This document shows, one piece after another, positions 1 to 8,469 of a stretch of 64,000 nt of DNA (position 1 is the stretch's first letter; each line of letters begins with the position of its first letter). The stretch is from Tetramitus jugosus (lineage: Eukaryota > Heterolobosea > Eutetramitea > Acrasida > Vahlkampfiidae): NCBI GenBank assembly GCA_937625935.1, contig OW569346.1:1-64000 (forward strand), read 5' to 3'. The notes under the pieces are model-generated. The model ran no database searches. It saw only the letters and a program-made list of their open reading frames with translations, and was not told where the DNA came from. The position numbers and the translations under genes are program-made.

Positions 1-673
1 CAAACCCAAACCCAAACCCAAACCCAAACCCAAACCCAAACCCAAACCCAAACCCAAACCCAAACCCAAACCCAAACCCAAACCCAAACCCAAACCCAAA
101 CCCAAACCCAAACCCAAACCCAAACCCAAACCCAAACCCAAACCCAAACCCAAACCCAAACCCAAACCCAAACCCAAACCCAAACCCAAACCCAAACCCA
201 AACCCAAACCCAAACCCAAACCCAAACCCAAACCCAAACCCAAACCCAAACCCAAACCCAAACCCAAACCCAAACCCAAACCCAAACCCAAACCCAAACC
301 CAAACCCAAACCCAAACCCAAACCCAAACCCAAACCCAAACCCAAACCCAAACCCAAACCCAAACCCAAACCCAAACCCAAACCCAAACCCAAACCCAAA
401 CCCAAACCCAAACCCAAACCCAAACCCAAACCCAAACCCAAACCCAAACCCAAACCCAAACCCAAACCCAAACCCAAACCCAAACCCAAACCCAAACCCA
501 AACCCAAACCCAAACCCAAACCCAAACCCAAACCCAAACCCAAACCCAAACCCAAACCCAAACCCAAACCCAAACCCAAACCCAAACCCAAACCCAAACC
601 CAAACCCAAACCCAAACCCAAACCCAAACCCAAACCCAAACCCAAACCCAAACCCAAACCCAAACCCAAACCC
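1..673. repeat. Telomeric repeat array (CCCAAA)n / TTTGGG
   Basis: About 112 perfect copies of a 6-base unit with no variants, starting at the first base. The C-rich strand is written 5' to 3' at the left end, as expected for a left chromosome end, so the G-rich strand TTTGGG would form the 3' overhang. The unit differs from TTAGGG at one base. The array runs without a break into a CCCAAACCC motif that belongs to the retroelement at 668. The true length may be longer, because the sequence simply starts here. Confidence 0.95.
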
Positions 674-698
674 ACCCAAGACCCAAAATAAGAGGTAC

Positions 699-899
699 TT
701 GAGGGAAAAGGAGGCTGTCGAAGCGGCAATGGCCAAACGACACAAAACAACTCCTTCACAGTCCACATGGGACTCTTGCAACGTGAATACAACCGTTGTA
801 TCTAAGAGAGTGAGAGATACAAAGGGTTGTACGTTAATGCAGAGTGCACCTCGCATCAAGAAACGCAAACTTGATAGCATGGACTACAAGTGGTACTGA
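699..899 (+). pseudogene. Truncated C-terminus of retroelement ORF (distal copy)
   Basis: This 66-residue open frame is identical to the last 66 residues of the reverse transcriptase ORF ending at 3414. It is only the tail of a 5'-truncated copy, rich in Lys and Arg, with no catalytic motif. The open frame continues upstream into the telomere array because (CCCAAA)n has no stop codon in any forward frame. It is not expected to work by itself. Confidence 0.85.
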
Positions 900-910
900 A
901 CCATAAGATT

Positions 911-1065
911 CGTAGTCAGGATAAACCGTACGGGGTACGGCTCCGACTACAGTGCAAATCGCCAACGGCCAATTAAAATGGTCCTACGGACCATTTTTAT
1001 CGGCCCAATGGGCATTTGCAATCTTCCAAGGTTCAAGACTTTTGTGCAGCCAAGTTGACCTGCAC
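911..1065 (+). ncRNA. Cluster of perfect hairpins in the retroelement UTR (also at 3426-3580)
   Basis: Four stems are visible. A two-part stem pairs 912-917 with 945-950 and encloses 926-931 paired with 935-940. A 10-bp perfect hairpin pairs 975-984 with 988-997 around a 3-base loop, nested within 967-970/1002-1005 and 953-959/1014-1020. A 6-bp stem pairs 1044-1049 with 1060-1065. The same structures recur 2515 bases downstream. They could be the RNA site recognised by the reverse transcriptase or part of a self-cleaving ribozyme. I see no hammerhead core, so the class is unassigned. Confidence 0.55.
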
Positions 1066-1070
1066 TTTTA

Positions 1071-1078
1071 GTATAAAT
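1071..1078 (+). promoter_or_regulatory. TATA-like box in the pseudo-LTR (second copy at 3586)
   Basis: GTATAAATAATAAAG lies downstream of the hairpins and about 25-30 bases before the first downstream ATG (1104). In tandem Penelope-like elements the upstream pseudo-LTR supplies the promoter for the next copy, and the position here fits. It is a short AT-rich match in AT-rich DNA, so confidence is limited. Confidence 0.35.
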
Positions 1079-1125
1079 AATAAAGTTGTGGTGTAGAGTG
1101 CTCATGTTTAGGCACCGCACTAGAT

Positions 1126-3414
1126 TTGCGACCAGCCCGAATACCTGTGTTGCACGTAAATATACCACAACTAACAAACAACAACAACATCTCACTCGCC
1201 ACTCTCGCGCCCCATAGTGGAGTGTTTGAACCCAAACCCAAACCCAAACCCAAACCCAAACCCAAACCCAAGAAACTTGACGTCAGCAATGACATCCTCC
1301 ATTCGTCGGCTCGTGCTCTGATCCAAGAAGCATGGAGAAAAAGACACAATGCTCCAATTGTTCAAAACCTGAACGGCATTGACAATGAGGCCCTATTGAG
1401 ACTCGTCACAAATGAAGAATGGATCATTTGTGACACAGACAAGAACTTGGGCACCGCTGTCTGGCACAAAGACAATTACATTGAAGAATGTAAGAAACAA
1501 CTTGAAAGCCCAGTGTACAGCATAAGAGAGAACAAAAGATACACAGTCTCAACAATCAAGATTCTCACACACTGGTGCATTGATAAGATCTCAAATTTGC
1601 ACCCATCTATGGGTGAACACCTACGGAAAACAAGACAAATTGAGGATATCAATGAATTGTCCATTCCCAAGTTTTATTTGTTGCCAAAAGTGCACAAAGA
1701 CAAACTCCAAGGTCGACCAATTGTCGCCAGCCATAGTTGGGTCAACACTGAAGCATCCAAACTGCTCAGCATTAGACTCCGTCTAATGATCACTCAACTA
1801 CAGCAAAGACGAGACCAGGGTTTACTACCAGTAATGCCCATTGTTTCATCTTCATATGAAGCGAAACTGGTTCTCAACAAATGGTGCTTGCAGAATGGAG
1901 CAACGTGGGAATTCACAGTACATCCAAAGCTGCAAACCTACAGCTATGATTTCACTGCATTGTACACCAATTTGAGACATGACGTCATCAAAACAAATAT
2001 GGAGTACATCTTTGAAATGATGCAACAACTTGAACCAAACACTTGGACAAGTCAAGAAATTGGTGCAATGAAATTGTTATTGCATTTTGTGTTAACCTGC
2101 ACATACATTAGATGTGAGGAACTCAACAATAGCATTTTTAAACAAGTAATTGGCCTTCCAATGGGCACAAATTGTGCGCCTGAATTAGCCAACCTTGTGC
2201 TACTTGCTTATGAGTTGCAACACTTGACCAAAGTCAACAGATCCCACTGCATTGCAGTGAGGTACATTGACGATTTGTTCATTGCTTGCACAAAAGAGTG
2301 CATACCTACCATTGTCAACATGTACAATGGTTCGGATTTGAAACTCTGCAAAGCAGACAATAATGTTTTCCTGGATTTGCACATCCAATTGGAAAAGTAT
2401 TATGAGAACTTTGCAGTTCCATTATGGCGCTTTCACTTCAATGTCTACCAGAAGCCATTGAACAAGTACATGTACTCCATGTACAAGTCAGCGTCTTCAT
2501 TTGCAGCAAGGAAAGGTCTGATCACAGGTGAGTTGGTAAGATATGCTCGCCTTGTTGATCACTTCAAACAATTCGATTCAATTCGAACATTGTTTGCCTC
2601 TCGGTTAATCCGAAGAGGTTATGACCACCATTTCGTTCAACGAATGTTCAAAAAGAACAATTACTTTGCACTCGTTGAACGATACTGCAAATCAATTGAC
2701 TGGCAAGCCAGAGTGATCAAGTACCAACAAAAATTGGACTTGCAACACAAACCAAAAATTCCACCAATTTGGAAAGTGTTACACTCTGGCAGTGGCATCA
2801 ATTATCGACAATTGATAAATGCCATTTCTCTCTTCAATGAGATTGACTTGCCAAAGGAATTGGTCATTTGCAATGTCAGACTTCCCAACATTAGGGAAGT
2901 TCTGCACGCATGCAAAACCAAATTCAACACTTGGGTGCAACAATGTGATCAAATGCCAAACGAAGAAGAAAAGAAGAAAATGGCAAGAACATTGATGGAC
3001 GTTGTTGTTGGTAACCACAAACGACGTTGGCAGCGTACTTCATTTGCTGCACAACGACTGATCCGATCATTTTCGGAAAGGGGAAGTGGTTATTCAACAA
3101 TTCGACGCCAGTTGCAATTGCGACTTCGCAAAACATCACGCGGGTGCGTGATGCTGACGAAGTCAGCAACGCACCTGCGCCCAAACCCACCCAAGACCCA
3201 AAATAAGAGGTACTTGAGGGAAAAGGAGGCTGTCGAAGCGGCAATGGCCAAACGACACAAAACAACTCCTTCACAGTCCACATGGGACTCTTGCAACGTG
3301 AATACAACCGTTGTATCTAAGAGAGTGAGAGATACAAAGGGTTGTACGTTAATGCAGAGTGCACCTCGCATCAAGAAACGCAAACTTGATAGCATGGACT
3401 ACAAGTGGTACTGA
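1126..3414 (+). CDS. Penelope-like reverse transcriptase without GIY-YIG domain
   Basis: This open frame of about 762 codons reverse-transcribes the element's RNA at the chromosome end. Visible motifs, with residues counted from 1126: DKN at 105-107, LPKVHK and RPIV near 186-197, palm motif A D275 (FTALYTN), motif B GLPMGTNCAP at 343, motif C YIDD at 380-383, then FLDLHIQ and VYQKPLNKY, typical of Penelope-like RTs. The roughly 200 C-terminal residues hold no GIY-YIG nuclease. The frame has no ATG before the RT core. It opens after TAA at 1081-1083, crosses seven telomere units read as (Pro-Lys)7, and enters the RT. An ATG at 1104 could be joined by a 67-base GT-AG intron (1156-1222, donor GTAAAT), which restores frame; alternatively the 5' end is truncated. 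The coding end lies within the proximal pseudo-LTR. Confidence 0.85.
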   Translation: MRPARIPVLHVNIPQLTNNNNISLATLAPHSGVFEPKPKPKPKPKPKPKKLDVSNDILHSSARALIQEAWRKRHNAPIVQNLNGIDNEALLRLVTNEEWIICDTDKNLGTAVWHKDNYIEECKKQLESPVYSIRENKRYTVSTIKILTHWCIDKISNLHPSMGEHLRKTRQIEDINELSIPKFYLLPKVHKDKLQGRPIVASHSWVNTEASKLLSIRLRLMITQLQQRRDQGLLPVMPIVSSSYEAKLVLNKWCLQNGATWEFTVHPKLQTYSYDFTALYTNLRHDVIKTNMEYIFEMMQQLEPNTWTSQEIGAMKLLLHFVLTCTYIRCEELNNSIFKQVIGLPMGTNCAPELANLVLLAYELQHLTKVNRSHCIAVRYIDDLFIACTKECIPTIVNMYNGSDLKLCKADNNVFLDLHIQLEKYYENFAVPLWRFHFNVYQKPLNKYMYSMYKSASSFAARKGLITGELVRYARLVDHFKQFDSIRTLFASRLIRRGYDHHFVQRMFKKNNYFALVERYCKSIDWQARVIKYQQKLDLQHKPKIPPIWKVLHSGSGINYRQLINAISLFNEIDLPKELVICNVRLPNIREVLHACKTKFNTWVQQCDQMPNEEEKKKMARTLMDVVVGNHKRRWQRTSFAAQRLIRSFSERGSGYSTIRRQLQLRLRKTSRGCVMLTKSATHLRPNPPKTQNKRYLREKEAVEAAMAKRHKTTPSQSTWDSCNVNTTVVSKRVRDTKGCTLMQSAPRIKKRKLDSMDYKWY
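1231..1272. repeat. Internal telomere repeat inside the RT reading frame
   Basis: Six perfect CCCAAA units and a seventh CCCAAG lie between the distal pseudo-LTR and the RT body. They mark the place where the distal copy was joined to what was then the chromosome end. The unit length of 6 keeps the reading frame, so the stretch is read as Pro-Lys repeats. Confidence 0.9.
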
Positions 3415-3750
3415 ACCATAAGATTCGTAGTCAGGATAAACCGTACGGGGTACGGCTCCGACTACAGTGCAAATCGCCAACGGCCAATTAAAATGGTCCT
3501 ACGGACCATTTTTATCGGCCCAATGGGCATTTGCAATCTTCCAAGGTTCAAGACTTTTGTGCAGCCAAGTTGACCTGCACTTTTAGTATAAATAATAAAG
3601 TTGTGGTGTAGAGTGCTCATGTTTAGGCACCGCACTAGATTTGCGACCAGCCCGAATACCTGTGTTGCACGTAAATATACCACAACTAACAAACAACAAC
3701 AACATCTCACTCGCCACTCTCGCGCCCCATAGTGGAGTGTTTGAACCCAA
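3183..3750 (+). repeat. Proximal pseudo-LTR of the retroelement
   Basis: A second copy of the 568-base direct repeat, holding the last part of the RT ORF (stop at 3412-3414), the hairpin cluster (3426-3580), a TATA-like sequence and the terminal ...TTGAACCCAA. At 3751 the sequence changes to AT-rich subtelomeric DNA. The CCCAA at the junction is five bases of a telomere unit, consistent with attachment to a telomeric 3' end that had only a partial repeat left. Confidence 0.85.
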
Positions 3751-5128
3751 GTCAACTTCAATTTTTTTTTTTCTACCTAAAAACTCAAAAAGTTTACCAA
3801 CACATTTCTCTGTCTATTTTTCACCCATATTTCAAAAATTAACCTTCTTTATCTATGTTTAATCAGTATGTTGGTTTATTTTGATCAGTGCATCAGAGAT
3901 TCAGTTTGATGTTCTTTTGTAAATCAAAATATTTTCGGGAGTTGCACCCTCCATCGTTTTATTATGTTTTTTTATTCTTTACAATAGAATAAGCAGATAA
4001 TATGTTGTTCTACAGTGTTACGCTTTTTTATCCTTCTTAACTATTTTTGTTTGCTCTGAATATCTCCCAAGCACAACTTCGAAATATCAGTGAGTTGAGA
4101 ATGACTTCTATTACAATTCTAATGGTTATATACTTTGCCTCTCGGTTAAATAATACTTCTGTGGTGACTTGAACTCATTGCAGTTATTTTTTATTCCTGG
4201 GTGCTGTGCACTCAATATCTTCATCTGATAAAAACCATCCCAAACACTTTACTATGAACAATATAATATTATCCATGTCCTATTTTCTTGAAAAAATGTA
4301 TTTTCTTCCTTTTTGCATCACCGGATTTGAATTAATACCTGACATGCTTGTTTGAAAAAGAATGAGCTCAAAAAAATCATTGTTATTTTGTCTTCCATTG
4401 GCCTCTTCTCGAAAAATGCTTCCTGGCCTCACTATTCCTTAGAAAAATAATCGACTTCCTCATTTTGTGTATTTTTACAATGATGACTAAATAGGATTCA
4501 CTTATCTTGGTATTTAGAGCTCTTTCCTATGTTTGATCAGTCATTTATCATCCACTCTTTTAAAGATAATTACAGTTGAAAATTTCCATTTGTGCACGAG
4601 TTTGCTGAATAATCGGAATACAATTTTCCAAAAATAATGGAATTTTTGTAATCTACGTCCTTATATTGACTTAGAATAGCCTTATTCATAGTCAGTGACA
4701 AATTTTGATGTATCTGGTATGCATGTCCTCTACTCTATATCTCCGATAGGATAGCATGAAGTCAAAAAAAAGAGTCGGACAAAAAGAATCAATGAATATG
4801 TGAAAGAGTAATAGAGAAACCTAATACAGTTGTTAGATCTGAAATATCATATAAATCAACTGATCTGTTAACTCGTAGTTCTGAAAAACGATTTTACTGA
4901 GCAAATGGTTTTTTTTTGACCAAAGCCCAAAAAAAAAGCTTTTTTTTTACATGAAGCAGTTTTTATACTCGAAAAAATGACTTGTTTTTATGATTGAGAC
5001 AAGAGGGTATGTCGTTACGTGCTCAAACCAACCTACATCGTCCGCATTTTTTGTGCTCTTTCTAACAACACCAGCAGCATGGCTCGAAACCGCCTGGAAG
5101 CCTGGTTTGGGTCGTAGTATAATTACCA
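3751..5128. other. AT-rich gene-free subtelomeric DNA
   Basis: About 1.4 kb with many A and T runs, stop codons in all frames and no ORF above about 60 codons that looks like protein. I see no RNA gene or transposon ends. A single reverse-orientation TTTGGG unit occurs near 5105, just before the forward interstitial telomere repeats. Confidence 0.6.
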
Positions 5129-5150
5129 CCCAAACCCAAACCCAAACCCA
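5129..5150. repeat. Interstitial telomere repeat 1
   Basis: Three and a half CCCAAA units in the same orientation as the terminal array. They probably mark a former chromosome end or break repaired by telomerase, now buried under later additions. Confidence 0.8.
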
Positions 5151-5267
5151 TCTGTAGTGGAAGTAAAATCACTCTTACCATCACAAACTTTCATTTTCTA
5201 CCTCCTTTCATCAAAACTGCCAGCTATCGCTGTCAGCTCACTGCTCAGGGGCTTTACTAATGTAACA

Positions 5268-5281
5268 CCAAACCCAAACCC
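5268..5281. repeat. Interstitial telomere repeat 2
   Basis: About two CCCAAA units directly abutting the open 5' edge of the pseudogene at 5282. The join of telomere DNA to a gene that lacks its beginning suggests that the gene was broken and capped here. Confidence 0.65.
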
Positions 5282-6046
5282 TATCACAGAAGCAGCACAT
5301 TCCAGTCAACAAGGGCAAGGGCCGCGCCACAGACAATGATAGCGGATCTGGTTCAGGATCTGTGATTGATCGTGTACAGGATGCCACCACTGGTTCCCTC
5401 GTGGAGATGACACTACCATTTTTTAGCGAACTTCAGCAGCTGCGTGTTGACAGTTACTCTAGTGATCTTGTACACAAAATCGAAATGTTCGACCGTAAGT
5501 TGTCGGCTGCCTTGGATGTGACAGGAGTTTCTCTTGGTACGTCCACCGGTTTCAAGAATGAGATGCAAACATTTACAGCACAGGCATCAGCCATCAACTC
5601 TATGTCTGATCGTATCCAGATGTACGAAGACATGGCCCGTAAAATGTATCTCAACACAACCGGTCTTGCACACTAGGCCGAGGCAGACGAATACATGAGA
5701 AGACACAAAGCGAAAGAACTAGAGTATTCATCGCGACTGGCGAGTCCAGAGAAAAAGGAAGCCGTTGCCAAACGTCTCGCCCTAGCCCAAGAAAAAGCCC
5801 TTGATTTCACAAACATTGAAATCAAGTTGACTTTTCGTTCACACATGTATCATCCGGATCTGAACTATTTGGACCGGATGTTCAAGGATGGAGGGAATCG
5901 AGAAACGCAAACGTGAGCTGGAGAGTACGGAAGAAGACGATAGTCAAAGAACATCACAGCCTGCTGCCAAGAAGAAGAAGAAAACGGAGGGCAACTCTGG
6001 GGGACATGACATCATGGCGTCGTTCAGTCAGAAAATAAAAACTTAA
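5282..6046 (+). pseudogene. Broken gene of unknown family, 5' end lost at a telomere repeat
   Basis: One coding frame runs from the telomere scar at 5281 to 5673, is stopped by TAG at 5674-5676, continues in the same frame to about 5888, then shifts to the frame ATG 5888 to TAA 6046. The product would be about 250 residues with a Gly/Ser linker near the start, a helical charged middle, a Lys5 cluster near the end (possible nuclear signal) and no recognised domain. Codon use and higher G+C differ from the AT-rich DNA to the left. Its stop lies one base from the stop of the opposite-strand remnant at 6048, viral-style spacing. I do not recognise the family. Confidence 0.55.
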
Positions 6047-6047
6047 T

Positions 6048-6620
6048 TTACATTGAACGTCTCTGGTTACGCAATTCGGCGACTACACGAGGACAGGCCT
6101 CTATCTCGGCTTCGAGATAGTCTGTTACGGATTTTTCGCCAATAGTATGACCGTTTACCTTGAATCTGTTTTGAGTATATGATATTGCCCTGGCGAACAT
6201 CTTGCAGAATTCACAGAACAGCAGTACAAGAGTTTCGTTGCGCAAAGTGCCGTGACTCGGGCAAGGTGGCAAGCACTTGGCCAGCAAAAAGACGTTAATT
6301 CTGTGATCACGGAGTGCGCCAACCATCTGTTGCACACTAGCCTCTCTGGCAGCAATGTACATTGCTCTGAGTGCATGAACAATGGGGCTGCATGGTACTT
6401 CTTCTTTGTTGTTCGAGAATACACCTTCATTGATGAACAAGTGGACCATGAGGGTCACAAACTCGTCCTGCACAAAAACCCATGGTCAGGTACTGGACAA
6501 CGATGTACCACACGGACGTGCACTCACTACGCGAAGATCCAACCTGATGGATTTCCGACGGCTTGCATCGAGCGGAGTATCAGCAGTTCAGACTGTCAAC
6601 AACAAAGAGCAAACAATTAC
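6048..6620 (-). pseudogene. Remnant coding region, unknown family
   Basis: An open frame of about 140 codons ends at 6048-6050. It has no ATG, and upstream similar-looking coding sequence continues only by changing frame near 6480-6490. The predicted segment is Cys-rich (LVLLFCEFCKMFARAI) with basic ends. It converges tail-to-tail with the 5282-6046 remnant with one base between stops. I recognise no domain. It is probably part of the same decayed insertion, but a degenerate host gene is also possible. Confidence 0.4.
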
Positions 6621-6668
6621 TACCAAATTAAACAGGTGGTCTTAATTTTTCAAAATCCATGCAACACA

Positions 6669-6830
6669 CTACCAACTAATTGTCAACACGGTAACTGTAT
6701 CATAAACTACTTGAGACCATCCAGCTTTCGGAATTTCCATTGTTCCGATTTTTGCAGTAAAACCCAACTCCGTTAACATTGTGATCGTTTCACCCAACTC
6801 TTCATAGACATACTCGTTAGAAGTCCATCC
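6669..6830 (-). pseudogene. Short coding-like fragment downstream of the F-box gene
   Basis: On the minus strand, just past the end of the 6817-7977 gene and in another frame, about 50 codons read as ordinary protein (EYVYEELGETITMLTELGF...) and end with TAG at 6669-6671. No ATG or exon partner is evident. It could be a leftover domain from an older gene or an unrecognised exon. Confidence 0.3.
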
Positions 6831-7977
6831 GCTCTAACCAATTAAATGGTAATGCGAATGTAAGAAGATCGATGAAATCGTTATCATTACGGATCTGATT
6901 CAACCCCAATGTATCTCTTACCTTGTTCAATACACCACCATCCGTCTTGCTTCTTGGATATCGGTGCTCCCAATCAAAACTGATATGCTTGACTGGTTTA
7001 CCCCTGACAGACAGAAATTTAATGGTAAGATCACGCTTCCTCTGATAAAAAGAACCTTCCAAAATTTCATTGTCGTCCTGTGAGAAAGTATAAGAAATCA
7101 AAAAATCGTTTCCAATTCGAATACGACCAGTAGTGACATTGCTACTATAATTGCCACGATGATTGAATTCAGTGGATTCATTCATCATCTCAAAATTGAC
7201 TCTGCTATAGAGATTGTCAAACACTGTTTGTCTTTGAGATTGCGTCAAACTTACACCCGTTGGATGTTCGTACTCCTTACTCTCAACGACCCACTCCTCC
7301 CAAATCTTTTTCTTGTGTTCTAGGAGGGACACTGCATGAATAAACTCTTGTGACTTTGAAGACAAATTGAGTGCGCTGTCAATTTGATGTGATTTCAACA
7401 AATTGCTGTTATCACTCAAATATTTCATCATTTGTGGCACAGAGAACTTGTATTGATAGAGTGGATAATGTCTATGCTCTCTGAAGCAAGCATCAATCTG
7501 GCTACTACAAGTTCTCAAGTTCAATGCACTCCTACTACCAACTGGAATGTAGTCAAGAATATTGGTCAACAGTTCAGGTGGGATTTCATCAAACCTCGTG
7601 TCCATTGCTTCATATTTCTCATTGACGAGCTTCCATCTGGCATTTACCTCTTTTGCGATATCCTTTGTCTTCATATCCGGAAATTCTCTCTTTAATTCTG
7701 CTCTTTCTTCTTTGCAGAAGCCGACATAATCTGATGGAACTTTCTTTGCAGCAGTCTTCTTTTTCTTAATCTTGATTTCTTCCTCCTCTTCTTCTTCTTC
7801 TTCTTCGTCGGTGTCATGGGAGTAGACCCTTGGTTTTGCTGCCTTTCTTGTTGCCCTCTTTGATCTCTTTGGTTGTTTCACTTCTTCTTCCTCTTCTTCT
7901 TCCTCATCGTCTTCTTGCTCTACTTCCTCTTCTTCGTCAGATACGATTTCAATTACTTTTGCCTTCCTCTTGCTCAT
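6817..7977 (-). CDS. HMG-box-like / F-box-like protein, 386 aa
   Basis: The ATG at 7977 is followed by a nuclear-type N-terminus: two long Glu/Asp runs separated by Lys/Arg patches (residues about 10-80). Then comes an HMG-box-like segment (YVGFCKEERAELKREFPD...KEVNARWK, about 83-122), an F-box-like start (FDEIPPELLTNILDYIP, about 129-146) and a 200-residue C-terminal region. That C-terminal region is also present in the protein encoded at 24504-25768, with matching pieces such as SLTxxQRxxxFDxxxSRV and LNKVR. F-box proteins usually choose substrates for SCF ubiquitin ligases; that role is inferred. The gene is intact although surrounded by decayed sequence. Confidence 0.75.
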   Translation of the reverse strand: MSKRKAKVIEIVSDEEEEVEQEDDEEEEEEEEVKQPKRSKRATRKAAKPRVYSHDTDEEEEEEEEEEIKIKKKKTAAKKVPSDYVGFCKEERAELKREFPDMKTKDIAKEVNARWKLVNEKYEAMDTRFDEIPPELLTNILDYIPVGSRSALNLRTCSSQIDACFREHRHYPLYQYKFSVPQMMKYLSDNSNLLKSHQIDSALNLSSKSQEFIHAVSLLEHKKKIWEEWVVESKEYEHPTGVSLTQSQRQTVFDNLYSRVNFEMMNESTEFNHRGNYSSNVTTGRIRIGNDFLISYTFSQDDNEILEGSFYQRKRDLTIKFLSVRGKPVKHISFDWEHRYPRSKTDGGVLNKVRDTLGLNQIRNDNDFIDLLTFALPFNWLERMDF

Positions 7978-8227
7978 CTTAGTGGCTGATTCCTTTTTTT
8001 TCTTGTGTTAACCAAAAATTCCTTTTTTTTTGGGAAAACGACCATGGCCAAGAGTCCCATGTTTTTAAATGAGTCAATTGATAAAGACACAGCTAGTTCT
8101 CTGGCTTGGGATGCTGAACATGTTGTTGTTTTGTTTGTAGCTCTTTCATCGACCCAACAAACATTAGAAATCCTTTGTCGGCAAATCTTTGCGTCGTGTA
8201 AAAAGATTTGGGTTTCCAGCCTCACAT

Positions 8228-8297
8228 TTTGACAGTTTGGCAGTTTGACAGTTTGACAGTTTGACATTCGTGGAAAAACAAACAAACTGTCAAAACA
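8228..8297. repeat. 8-base minisatellite with an inverted copy
   Basis: About 4.5 copies of TTGACAGT (one copy has TTGGCAGT) are followed 20 bases later by the inverted form AAACTGTCAAA, so the unit can form a hairpin. It lies in the 5' flanking DNA of the F-box gene at 6817-7977. Function unknown. The rest of 7978-8469 shows nothing else. Confidence 0.6.
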
Positions 8298-8469
8298 ACA
8301 CTCAAACAAACATGGTCACCATGATACAGTCGGTTTTCGGTAAAGTGTGGGTTTGAAAGATATTCGAAGTTCGACATAACACATGACCGCAATTTACCCA
8401 TTGTGTCCACTGTGTAGAAAGAGGAACCAAAGTGACACCGTAATTTGCCAGGGTTACGTGCTGTCTGTT

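Larger units (their letters stand above)
668..1235 (+). repeat. Distal pseudo-LTR: 5'-truncated element copy
   Basis: A direct repeat of 3183-3750. It begins inside the C-terminal coding region of the element (the reading frame continues to a stop at 897-899, giving at least 66 residues), then holds the 3' untranslated region with several hairpins and a TATA-like sequence. It starts exactly where the element itself carries AAACCCACCC, so the telomere array joins at a built-in telomere-like motif. The rest of the coding region of this distal copy is missing. Confidence 0.9.
668..3750 (+). mobile_element. Telomere-attached Penelope-like retroelement, tandem arrangement
   Basis: The order is a distal 568-base direct repeat (668-1235), seven telomere units (1231-1272), the reverse transcriptase body (1273-3182) and a proximal copy of the same repeat (3183-3750). 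The repeats look identical and are offset by 2515 bases. This matches the pseudo-LTR tandem layout of Penelope-like elements. The sense strand runs from telomere to centromere, so the 3' end is centromere-proximal, as expected if the RNA was reverse-transcribed from the 3' end of a G-rich overhang. The proximal junction ends in CCCAA, a piece of a telomere unit. Endonuclease-deficient, telomere-associated Penelope-like elements are known from rotifers, fungi, plants and stramenopiles; assigning this copy to that type is inference. Confidence 0.85.

Noticed and set aside
1-673. Direct repeats resembling a CRISPR-like array
   Set aside because: The unit is 6 bases with no spacers; it is a telomere.
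900-1230. Hammerhead ribozyme in the retroelement repeat
   Set aside because: No CTGANGA core with GAAA was found on either strand.
2700-3414. GIY-YIG endonuclease domain after the RT
   Set aside because: No GIY or YIG motif or following Arg/Glu pattern was found in the last 240 residues.
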